In this document: in pieces, positions 1 through 10,491 of the stretch
Numbering within the stretch: position 1 is the stretch's first letter
Layout of the letters: every line of letters begins with the position of its first letter
Made by a program: the position numbers and the translations under genes
The notes under the pieces: model-generated
Told to the model about the DNA's origin: nothing
Database searches by the model: none
Seen by the model: the letters and a program-made list of their open reading frames with translations, nothing else
NCBI GenBank assembly: GCA_963070105.1
Contig: OY718807.1
Coordinates: 2,968,501 to 3,032,500 of the forward strand
Reading direction: 5' to 3'
Length of the DNA: 64,000 bases
Source of the DNA: Litomosoides sigmodontis
Lineage: Eukaryota; Nematoda; Chromadorea; Rhabditida; Onchocercidae

Positions 1-339
1 TTTTGCAAGAGCGAATTATAATTCTATTTTTGCCTCTTTAATCTTTGTCCTTTCTTTCTTTTTTTTTATCCGAAATTGTAAGAGCAATTGTACCAGGCGG
101 TAATTTCACTTTGGAACTCAAAACGTTTTGACTTCGTTAATTTCGTTAATTTCATGCTCCATCCTCCTGCGATATGTATGTCATTAATTCCTCCTTCCTG
201 CAATTTAATACAACCATTGATTAGCATGCATGAAGCTTGTGATGGATAATATGTAGCATCAGGTGTTATCAACTTCAGAATGTTAAGCATCAAACAGTAG
301 CTAGTTGCACGCAAAATTTCAATTGAGCAGTTTTCATAA

Positions 340-1291
340 TTGGAAAGAAATAAAGCGGAGAAAATAACTATACAACTTCTTTCTTTTACTTCCATAACAA
401 TTTTCCCAAAATTATTACCAGTAAATATCAAATTCAGATTTCGCGCCACGGTTGGAAAACGAATATTAGAAGAAGTATTAACCGAAAATTTAGAAGGACG
501 TACATTTGAATCAAGCAGTGCCGAACAACTTAGCAATTCAATAGCTTCCATAATTAGAAGTCGTTTGAAAGGTACGCGAATCTGTTTCATCTTCCTCTTC
601 CCATTCTAATAAGGCAGAATGTGTCTTGAAAGAAAGCCTATTCTGTTAAATTTGTCTACAAAGTTTACATTCAATCCCTTATTCATCGATGCTTACAACC
701 TGATTAGCAGCTCCAGTACGCAATCAGAGTTAGATTAAATGATGTATATGCATAATCCGAGGTTATTTCCAAATCAACACAATTTTCAGGCCTTAACTTG
801 CCAAAATATAAGTATGTCGTACAAGTGATTTTCGGCGAGGAATGCGGACAAAAAGTTCGGTGAGAAACTAATTTCACTGAATCGGTTCTTTACATGTGAG
901 AAACTCTTAAAGCATAACATGCAATCCAGATAATGACGAATGCTTGTTTAGTACAAACCTGCATGATTGCATTTGTGATATGACAGAAAAACTTTTTTAG
1001 AAATTTTTTCAGCCAGTTGTATAAGTAAGCAGTAAATATGCAATAATAGATAACGGAACTCATTAAAATTGTTCAGGGCACATGCAGCATGCATGTGGGA
1101 TAGCGATACCGATTCAATGGCACACCACGTCTACTCAAATGTCAGTTACTCTGGAGTAGTAGCTTGGAAGTTTATTTTTTCCTCATGTTTCTGTTTGTAC
1201 GTTAGCAAAACGACTGCGATTTACTTTTTCACAGAATTTTCAGGATTACTTATTTTGTCAAGCGACAATATTCGCCGTATTCCACTACTAA
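340..1291 (+). CDS. Tctex1-domain dynein light chain (5' end uncertain)
   Basis: Likely a Tctex1-family (DYNLT/TCTEX1D-like) light chain, a small protein that dimerises on dynein intermediate chains in cytoplasmic or ciliary dynein. Exons read: about 422-571 (open back to an ATG at 340), 790-859, 1077-1140 and 1244-1291, with phases 1, 2 and 0 matching at the three junctions. The protein shows the family hallmarks in order: a helical segment with KRILEEVLTENL, then LPKYKYVVQVIFGEECGQ, then CMWDSDTDSMAHHVYSNDYL, ending AVFHY and a stop. Family members typically end in a DNYA...NDSLFC...YFY-like stretch, which this matches. The usual Q/R after IGE is replaced by Glu-Cys. The start is unsure: either the ATG at 340 or an upstream exon joined at the acceptor before 422, possibly outside the window. 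It is convergent with rpl-28. Confidence 0.86.
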
Positions 1292-1437
1292 TATCGAATT
1301 TACGAATATAAGAAAAGTAACTTGCTGAATGGTCCTTATGCTGCGATATAATTGCTGTGCAACGTTTCATTAATGTTTAAAAACCATTTATAAAATCATT
1401 GAGAAACAAACAAAGAAGATAGTAATAACATATTCCA

Positions 1438-2626
1438 TCAGACGTCTGCTTTACGCGCACGTCGTCCACGACGTGATGCCACTGGTTTCAGTGAACGGAG
1501 TAGTTGCGAAGCACGTTTTTGCACCAACTAAAAATTAAAATAACAAATAATTATTAAGTAACAACCAATCTTTCCAACTTCTCTGCCTGTTCAGTCCTCA
1601 ATGTAAGTTCAGTTACCAATACCTAAAGTGTGTTACTACGGAACGTGAACGATAACAAAATTTTTGACATAAGTTCAGTTGCTAATATTTAAACTCTGCT
1701 ACTACGGAATGTGCTCAACACCAGAATGACTGACACTAATGTCGTCAGTTATCAGGCAACAATGCTCCCTTCATAAAAACTCTATTTTCTGAAGAAATTA
1801 GAAAAGTAAGAGTGAACAATGCAAAATCCTACCCCTTTATGTTCACTTCCATATCTGTGGGCAATATTTTTCACACTTTTTAACGACTTTCGACTGTCCT
1901 TCTTCAGCGTAACAGACACAATCGACTTATTAGGATAATGAACCTTACCTGCAACATTCATTTTTAAATCAACACTTCATTTTATAGGATATATAAGAAA
2001 GAAACTAATGGCAGAAATCTAATCTGTACATTAAAAACTTCTTCGCAATTATGCGTTCATACACAACCACGAATTACAAGTTTGAGTAATGGCATGATGA
2101 CGAGCACAGAGCCCCACTTTAGTGAAAGTGATAAAAGAATCCAAAAGATGCACCACTCCGCCTCAGCGTAAATAGATGGTTTCTACAAAATAATGTCTTA
2201 ATTATGGTACTGGACAAGGGTTAGTAGTTTAACTTCTATCGAGCTTAATGTTGCTCCATAAAAACGAAACATCTTCCCTCACCATATGCTCATCAGCTGA
2301 ATGACATGTCCAAAACATTTTGCTTTCATACAATGTTAACCACATGAAAATCGCTATGTCTAAGAAACAGGAAAGTTACAGGGCTGCCAAAAAATTAAAA
2401 ATTATTCACCTTGCTTTTTCATTGACACCACAATGCCTTTGCCATCAGGTGATGCTTGGATGTCCAAACCTTTCTTGTGAATCAATCCGTTGAAACGAAT
2501 ACTATTTACGCCCTTTGTATTGAAACGTTCCCTACTAAAATGTTTTGGGATTCCACGTTGCCGACGAAGAAATGAGGACGTCTTACGAATAATTTGCCAC
2601 TGAATATCAGCTGATGCATTTACCAT
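1438..2626 (-). CDS. rpl-28: 60S ribosomal protein L28 (eL28)
   Basis: Structural protein of the large ribosomal subunit. Three coding exons on the minus strand: 2410-2626, 1833-1948 and 1438-1527, giving 140 residues against 137 in human. All junction phases fit (1, 0). The N-terminal exon carries the family pattern ADIQWQIIRKTSSFL and NSIRFNGLIHKKGLDI. The middle exon has HYPNKSIVSVTLKKDSRKS. The last ends in a basic Arg/Lys tail. I chose the ATG at 2624-2626 because it begins the conserved part and has a TTTTTAG splice acceptor 20 bases upstream (2647-2648), which suits spliced-leader addition. The reading frame is open further upstream to 2776, but that part has no family similarity. The gene is divergent from cdc-7. 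Confidence 0.95.
1603..1714. repeat. Imperfect tandem duplication in an rpl-28 intron
   Basis: Two copies of a roughly 44-base stretch, at about 1603-1647 and 1671-1714, spaced by 68 bases. Both begin TAAGTTCAGTT and both contain TACTACGGAA. The copies differ at several positions, so the duplication is not recent. It lies within the second intron of rpl-28. Confidence 0.7.
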
Positions 2627-2993
2627 TGCTGATAAACTCTGTTCACCTAAAAATTCGTCTATTCTAATTCCACGCAACGTGGAAACTTCGCAGGTACCAA
2701 CCCAGCTACACATGCAAACACCCGCACACCAAATCACGTTGGCCGTTGGCCCTACTACTCCTCTCCTCCACACCACTAAGCGCTTGTATTTTGTGACGAT
2801 TATGGTCCGTTAAATGAGATATATGGATCGAAATGCAAATCAGCGAACTTTCGGTAAATTGAATGGGTTAATTAGACATGGATGGTTTGTATAATGGGAA
2901 TACGTAAATTTTGGATGCGATCAATTTGGATTAGTATACATAAGAAATAAGGATATATTTTCAGTTATAAATATTTGAATATTGACTATAATT
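2627..2993. promoter_or_regulatory. Shared upstream region of rpl-28 and cdc-7
   Basis: The 367 bases between the two start codons are the only space for promoters of the divergent rpl-28 (-) and cdc-7 (+). Each side carries a probable trans-splice acceptor close to its ATG: TTTTTAG at 2647-2653 read on the minus strand, and TATTTTCAG ending at 2964 on the plus strand. No TATA box or other element could be identified with confidence. Confidence 0.5.
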
Positions 2994-5689
2994 ATGCATA
3001 CGCCAACTATTGACAAACAGCGTGTGCCACCAGATCGGCCAACGAGTAGCAGTTGGGTTCGAGATAACTTTATCGTTGGTGGTGTAATTGGTTCAGGTAC
3101 AGATTAATTCTTTCAGTGTCCATCATATTTTCAAAATTGTTAGGTCTGTCTAGCAGATTATTATTCGAATGCGCTGGATGAAGCAGTAACAATGAATCTG
3201 TTCCATCCAAGTCATTAATTGATAATTCATAAATCGATTCTAGTCTCCTCACTTGTCCTCTCCTTTGACTTTCAGGGCGTAAGTTAAAAACTACCGCCTT
3301 ATCTTTTTCACTTCTTCCGGTAACATACCAATTATGTTGAAGAGGTAGGAAATCTTTACAGATTGAGCTGCACGTTCATTCCACTAATTGGTACAAAATT
3401 GCAAGTAATACCTCAGTATAATCTAGAATGAGATATTCACAGCGAATAATGGAACACTTAATAGCCATTGAATCATTGTTAACGGGTTATGAATCTCTCG
3501 CTAAAAATGACAATTGAAAGTAAAATGTTACATGTGCACTTGATTTTGCAAAGATATGTCACATGAGCGTTACTATTTTTTTCTTCTAGGTACATTTGGC
3601 AATGTATATCAGATAAAATGTCGTCGTGGGCCTGGTGTGTCGTATGCAATGAAGGAATTGGCAAGGAACAATTTACCAAGATTTATAGCAATGGAGTTAC
3701 GCGTTTTGCAACGTTTTGGTGGTGTTCATAATATTATGAGGATTCATGCTGCTCATCGTGAGCGTGATCGAGTTTTCATTGTTATGGATTACTTCGAGCA
3801 TACTCCTACTAAGGTATCATTGGTAGTACATTTAAATGTAAAACTGCTGATTTCAAATATTTCAAACTTCAATGGGAAGTTTTAACGATATATGAGAAAA
3901 GTTAACATGACAGTTATTATATCGTTACTTTTGCCTGTATGGATGAACTTATGTGGTCATTATTTAGCTCCTAACTATTTATTTCCAGGAAATTATGGCT
4001 TCTGTCACAATACCCGAAATCCTAGACTACATGAAGAATTTATTGGATGCATTGAGGTATCTGCATGGGAAAGGTATTGTTCATCGGGATGTAAAGCCGT
4101 CTAATTTCCTTTACAATCGGCCGAAGCATAAGTAGGTTTCCGGCTTTAAAAATACATTAAACATTTAACAAATTAATGTCCTTATTGTTTCATATAGAAT
4201 TAATTGTTCAAGGTATTGCTTGATCGATTTTGGTCTCTGTGAAGAAATAGTAGATGATCAGCCACCACAGAAACATGTGAGAAGCCATAACGGTGTAAGT
4301 TCAAAAATTTGATTTAACGTTTACAACGCCTTTCATTCTCCAATTGCAAATCAGAGTGCTTTTTACAGTTATAGATTAGAAGAGTTATTGCATTTTCATT
4401 TTCTTTTAGATAGGAGAACGAAATGCCTTAGGAAGTCTCGAAGTATCCAACCAAAATCTTAAGATCTGCGGAAGAAGTGAGGCAAGGAAAGGGATTAAAC
4501 GAAAGGGATGTGAATGTTACGGTTTTCCACGAGTATGCGATGTATGCACTAAACGGCCTCGACTTCATGTTAACAAAGTAGGTTTTAATGCTCTTCCATT
4601 CATTAAAGATTGCAGAAAGATTGAATGGAAGTGCTTCAACTGTAGAGTCATATTTTTAATGGTTTTTTTTAAATCTCACGATATATAATGGTACCGTCGG
4701 AGAACATAAGCTGCTTTAGGCTGGAACACCGGGTTTTCGAGCCCCAGAAGTGCTGCTTAAATACCGACATCAAACTTCTGTGGTGGACATTTGGTCGGCT
4801 GGTATTACATTTTTATCCTTGCTTTGCCGTAAACATCCCGTTATGCGGCCAAGTGATGACTATGAAGCAATCGGGCAAATGGCTATTATTTTTGGCTCAG
4901 AACCAATCGAACAACTTGCGCTGAAGAACAATTCAATCTTATTAGCTAGCTGGAATTTCCCTGGTCTGGATATGGTCAAATTTGTGTATGCTATACGAAA
5001 CGGTCTGTATTTTATATGATTTATGTTTTTGCAGTTTATGTAAGTTAGCAGAAGCATGCCCATCACTTCTATTATTACTAATCTGTCATGCTGGATAGTT
5101 GACTATAACGCAGAGGGGAAAGAAACGAAGTCTTGTAATCATTTATATTTTTCAGAAGAAATGCCAGAGCAGGGTAACTATTGCGATACATGTAGAAATC
5201 TCTTTTTTGGTAATTATAGCGCAAAGTGCTTGTGTCGTATGTCTGAAGAACACTCTCTAAGGCAACTTGCTCCTGGTAATCTTCATTCTAAAGCAGAGTT
5301 TTAAGGTTTATAATTGGTGTCGAATACAATTTTTTTAAATTCATATATGAGGCAGCACTGTGGTGTTATTTCCAGCTTTTTGGGACTAAGCAGTAATCGA
5401 TTTCTGATTTGGAACTTCATTTACACGAACCAATAACCAAAATAATTGACTATAAGAAAGTTATTCGTTTCGGTGTTTGGATCGTGTAACTTGGACTATT
5501 TGTTACAACTTACTATTAGTTGTGACAGAAAAGGCAAAGACAGCAAGTTTTTGAAAATCTCTTTTAATTTCATTATGTTCTAGACAAATTTCAGATGAAC
5601 GCCAAGTATTCGAAATACTGAAAAGATGTCTTATCGTTGATCCGGATATGCGGTACACTGCTGAAATGCTTTCAGCATCTTTCTCCTAA
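2994..5689 (+). CDS. cdc-7: CDC7 serine/threonine kinase
   Basis: CDC7 (with its DBF4 partner) phosphorylates MCM helicase subunits to fire replication origins; it acts in the nucleus. Eight exons: 2994-3096, 3590-3813, 3989-4131, 4198-4294, 4410-4577, 4720-5002, 5156-5275, 5595-5689; all phases join to give 410 residues. Visible motifs: glycine loop GSGTFGNV (33-40), catalytic Lys56, HRDVKPSN (141-148), DFG (167-169), APE (253-255), then DIWSAG. Between DFG and APE is an insert ending in [13 protein letters not shown], like the Cys-rich insert of animal CDC7; this and the order of motifs separate it from other kinases. It is shorter than human CDC7 (574 aa) because the inserts are compact. 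Exon 6 ends at a weak donor (GTCTGT), so that junction is the least certain. A trans-splice-type acceptor lies 29 bases before the ATG. Confidence 0.95.
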
Positions 5690-5721
5690 TCACTTACAAC
5701 AACAGCTCATGTTATTTAATA

Positions 5722-5826
5722 CGAATTTTCAAATTTCATTTTTATTCCTACCAATGATTAAATCATGAGAAAATTAGAAAAGTCATTTAATCATTGGAAG
5801 GAACAAAAATGAAATTTGCAAATTCG
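5722..5826. repeat. Inverted repeat (42-base arms) after cdc-7
   Basis: Left arm 5722-5763 and right arm 5785-5826 are reverse complements with 3 mismatches in 42, separated by a 21-base loop. The repeat starts 32 bases after the cdc-7 stop codon, so if transcribed it would form a long hairpin in that 3' UTR. It carries no recognisable coding capacity or terminal target-site duplication. Confidence 0.9.
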
Positions 5827-6439
5827 GTTATGTTCTTTACCATTTAATGATCTGCGCAAATTGTAAGCTTTAAACATCGTATCAGTTGGTATTTACTTCC
5901 ACTTGATACACATTTACGGCGTGAATGGCTGATGTTTTTGTAGTGAGATACTTGTTTTTACTGTCCCTTTGGTTCAGCTTAGTCTACCCTTTCTAATTTA
6001 GAATCCGGTATTGTTAGACAATTCGAATTAAAGCTTTTTATTTGGCACGTTATTTTATATTCTAATTTTCTCTTGCGATCATCATTACGTTAATTGTAAA
6101 TTGATTATGGATCACTGTGGTCTCATTCTCTAAGTCTAATGCTGAAAAAGCTATTGGAAATTGATTTCAGGTTAGTTGCTATGCTTCTTTTTGTTACTGA
6201 AATGTTATTTAAAAGTGTCAAGCTTTTTAAGAGCTCAATGTTTTCTTTTTCCTATCATTCCGCGCTTCTTACTCAAAATCATACAGTCAAGCCATCTGTT
6301 ACGTACGTTGTACATTTTTTTCTGTTGAAAGATCAAGAAATTTTATCTTTTCTATTTTAACGGAATTCATGAATATAAATGGAGAGTTTCGTTGCAATTG
6401 TTTATGGAGATGTGAGTTATAGAAAAATTCATTTGTGCA
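5827..6439. other. Non-coding gap between convergent cdc-7 and GPAT genes
   Basis: About 600 AT-rich bases containing the 3' ends of both genes. A 73-codon open frame at 6139-6360 (+) has no family signal and is probably chance. Nothing else was recognised. Confidence 0.6.
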
Positions 6440-9414
6440 TTAGTTTTTATAAACTGGTTTATTACCTTGCTGTCTTGAACAAATTGCTTTTTCATCCGTC
6501 AATGAAATTCCACTAGTTGCAACGTCTGATAATGTTGATGATAATTTGATGCATTCAGTGATTTTTGACGGTTTCATTTCAACCGGTCTCTCATGGCCTG
6601 TTTGTTCATTAATGAAATCTTTAAAGCGCTTTGCTAAATTTTTCATTTGTAACGTTTTCAGCAGTTGTTGCTCATTTTTTATATACCATAACCGATAATC
6701 TAATGCAATACTTTCGACATCCGCACTGAAAAAATCTTTCACAGAATCATCTGTCACAATAATATAATTAGGTCCTTAACCATTAATAATTTCACTAAAT
6801 TAATTATTATGTAACAATTTTCCCAAGCTAGTGCAGCAGCCTATCTTTAGGTCACTGTTTTGGCACTCCTTTATTCTGTCCACTGGTTGGGTTACGAATG
6901 ATTGAGAAGCCCAAGCCTATTTAAAGATTTCGAAAGTTCATAAGAATTCAGGGATATTGTAGCAAGTGTAATTTATGGATTTCAAAAAATTTTTTCCCTA
7001 ATCTTTGTTTTTGATTTTTAATATATGTTTTGCGCGGAACTATGTAATTATTAAAAGTAAATTAATTCACTTACGTTTTAGCTATAGCTTTTTGAACTCG
7101 TTGTGCAAAATCTTGATTACTTTCACCGGGTCGTTTATGATGTGGTTTCAAATAAGTGATATCATAAACTATTGCCCATGATGTAAATAACCGTAGTAAA
7201 TATCGCCAGAATTTTGGTTCTGACCAAAATGAATCTCCAAAGCGAGCATTCTGTCTTAAAAACGTTTGATGAAATTTTGGAAAAAAACCTGTGGATTTTT
7301 AAAAAATTCCTGATATTATCACCTTATTGCAATGGGATAAATGACGACACTGTCTTCGAAAACAGCTTTACGAAATCGTAAGACACGCGTATTGTTGGTG
7401 CAGGAGCCTTCAGGAAATAAGAGCACTGGGCGATCAGTCTAAAATTTATGTAACATTAGGAAATAATACTAGAAAATATTGTGTTAAGGTTCGAAGGTTT
7501 ACTGTAAACACTGAAGCAGTTAGTTCAAGTTTAGATAATTGGGATTGAGGAAGGCCTGGAAGGGAAAATATGAAAAAAGTAATTTCTTAAACTTCAACCT
7601 TCGCTTCTCGGAGTACTTCATTCATAAAACGTTTGCGGTCTTTGGCACTATTTCGATCGAGCCACAACGTTGGAATAATTTTCTCGGCAGCAGTTTCAAT
7701 AAGCCAGACAATACCGTCTTGACGTTGGCCGGTTACTGTAAAACCGCAACTATCGCTGGGATCAATGTCTGCATAAATTGCCTGTACGTCATTTGGTGAT
7801 AAATGATTCGCTACTGCAATACCTGAAAATATCATTAGAAAGTAATGTAAAGATTGTGACGTTTACATATCGGAAACTCAACGTGACAGAAGACGTCTAC
7901 ATATCAAAGAATATATGTATATAGTAATACGCTTATACTGCGCACGATACATGCATTTTAATCACACATATTAATGTTTTGTTGTAGTATTTGGTGATAT
8001 TAACCAATGAAAATTTTCCGAATTTGAAAATTATATTAGTTGATCAGTACGGCTTCAAAACGTCAAAAAACGGGAGACATACCTTGTTTTTTAGGCCTAT
8101 ACTGGCGATTGTGATATTTGGCCACAAGGCCAACTCCGGCACAAAATAATCGACAACTCATTAAACTAATACGTAATTTCTGTTCTTTACTTATACCCAT
8201 GCAATAGTCAGCGACAATAGCCACTGTCCAAAAAAGAAGCGAAATAAGTACTAAAGACAATCGTATAGGTAATAGGACACCGTAACGAAATGCTAAAGCG
8301 ACAAAATAGCCAAAAAGATGCCGTCGTGAAATATGAAATTTCGCATCGGCAAATGGTAATCGATCCGGACGTTTCAGTAATGTGCTATGAAATGATGGAG
8401 CTGGATCGAATGCAATGCTCAGCTGATCCTGTAAACAAACACTAAATTAGCATTCTAAAAAAATTTTCAGAAGTTTGCCCCTAGAATACTATAATAGACA
8501 GTGATTTGAATATATTACGTTCAACTACGAAATAAAACTTCGTGCTGATCTTCGGCAGCAATAATTTGATACGATATTTAATAATTACATGTTATAAAGT
8601 GTTATTTATTAATTAAGGTTATTTCGAAAACATCATCTATTGAATATCTCCAAATTTGAAATTAAATGCTTAATTTTTCAAGTTTCTAAATAGTATATTC
8701 AAAAATTTGGTTTCATTTGTTGATTGCTTTTATCCTTCCTATACTTTTCATCATTTTTCTCATTTTGAAAATAGATTCAATGATAGATAAATATATGAAT
8801 TTGCAGAGAAAAAACTATTTCACATTCAGTTAAATAATACTACCACAGCGATTGACAAAAAGATATGAAACATTCAATTCAACCTGAACAATTGCTTCAA
8901 AGCCAGCCTTGAATGCATCCGAGCAAACATCAAATACATTTAGCATTGGAATTTCACTACAATACAAAATATGTTAAAATTTAATAATTATAAAAAAACC
9001 AATACTAAATCGAAAAAAAAATTGTAAAATTAATGAAATTAAAAGTCCCATTGCATAAATTAATAATTTATATTTAATCTTCTTTCTCTCAAAAAAACAG
9101 CAACAATAAATTTAAATTTGAAATGAAGCGAATATTGGTCCTTTAAAAAATTACCTGAAATGAAATGAAAGTAATGAACCATCAGGATGTCTTCGAAGCA
9201 TTGACATATCACATCGTTTGATAATTGCTGGCCATAATGCATTATCATTAGCACGTGGATAATTGTCCGGATAAAAACTTTGTAAAAATTTCACAAGCCT
9301 GATGTACAAATGAGGTAATGGTCCCCAACCATATCCGCCAACTATGAGCAATACAGTAGTTAATATTATGCCCAATAACCATCCAACATATACTGATAGA
9401 AATACGCTCAGCAT
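6440..9414 (-). CDS. Glycerol-3-phosphate acyltransferase, GPAT3/4 type
   Basis: ER-membrane enzyme of the PlsC/AGPAT superfamily that acylates glycerol-3-phosphate, the first step of phospholipid and triacylglycerol synthesis. Seven minus-strand exons: 9155-9414, 8884-8956, 8083-8428, 7599-7822, 7323-7438, 7075-7254, 6440-6725, in frame throughout, 494 residues (human GPAT3/4 434-456). Motif I is NHLSPND with catalytic His233 and Asp238; the substrate motif LFPEGSCTNN is near 308-317, followed by VIYPIAI and RFGDSFW, which are typical of the GPAT3/4 and nematode ACL-4/ACL-5 group. Hydrophobic segments lie near residues 10-30 and 150-180. The acceptor of exon 6 is TTTTTAAG at 7255-7256, chosen because it alone keeps frame. 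The C-terminal tail differs from vertebrate enzymes. GPAT versus lysophospholipid acyltransferase activity is inferred from the subfamily. Confidence 0.92.
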
Positions 9415-10455
9415 ACCTCTCTCTTTCTCAAAGTTTTTACACGTTTAGCAAGATGGAAACGATACGATGTTTGGTACACATCGAAAAATTTACATATTTT
9501 TTTACTATCATAAAACACTTTTCAAATAACATTCACTGAAAGCTATTTTATTCACATCCGCTAATTAAACGTAAGCAAGTCACTTATTATTATAATTGCA
9601 TACAGCAAAAGAAGAAATTGCTTTTTTTTTCTAAAATCATAGATCATACTTAACAAGTTTTCTTACTGGTGCATCTCACAGGTTTCCCTAATTCTCTTAT
9701 CACATCTAGCAAGATTAATCTATCCTATCATCCCGTAAACAAACCTTTCATTATTTCACCTCACATACATAATACCTACCGTAGCAAACGATCTTCCCCC
9801 CCCCCCTCTCCCCCTCCCCCGCATTACACCCTAATTAGGTCAACACCATCTTACTTCATATCGAATCCTATTGCTAATCCAAATCATTCGCCTATTACAG
9901 CACTCTTCCTCTAGGCAGTTAAATGCGTATTAAATTTCAAATAATAAAGCACATAAGTAAATCAAACAAAAAACATATAAGTAAATTTATAAGCGAAAAA
10001 GATAAATCAGTAAATTTTGATAAGTAAATTAAGTTAATTAACAGAAAAAAAAACATCGCCCTAATTACTATCTGTTAATGTAATTATATATCATCCTTTT
10101 TCTTCCTCCTTTCCTCTCTCTCTTCCCGCTTCTGTTCTTTTTTTGGAGAAAATACTTTTGGGAAAAAATGCATTTTATTAATTTCATCACTATAATTCAT
10201 TTGTAAAAACATTTATTAAATAATGATGGATTAGTTAATTAGCTTAAAAGAAAAGCATATGCAGTTTTTTTAGCGAAAAAAATGCGAGTAATGTAATTTG
10301 ACTAAAAAGGAAAAAAATTTTTGAAAATTATCGCTCTTTCACTATCATCTCTCCAAGCGAAACGAAATTCGAAAAGTGTAAAAGTTAAAATTATTGTACT
10401 CATTTAATAAATTAATAGTGAAAAAATTTTTTTACACATTTTTTTTACGCGTAAA

Positions 10456-10491
10456 CAACAACAACAACAACAGCAGCAGCAGCAGCAGCAT
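10456..10491 (+). repeat. CAA/CAG trinucleotide run
   Basis: About five CAA units run directly into about six CAG units in intergenic DNA upstream of the GPAT gene. No open frame uses it convincingly as a polyglutamine coding run. Confidence 0.8.

Noticed and set aside
66..590. 174-codon minus-strand frame at the left edge
   Set aside because: It lies antisense to the Tctex1 exon, which has clear family motifs on the plus strand; the minus-strand product resembles nothing.
1141..1311. Read-through of Tctex1 exon 3 to a stop at 1309
   Set aside because: Splicing at AAT|GTCAGT to the exon at 1244 restores the conserved family C-terminus; the read-through tail does not.
2627..2776. N-terminal extension of L28 to an upstream ATG
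   Set aside because: No family similarity, and a TTTTTAG acceptor lies between it and the conserved start.
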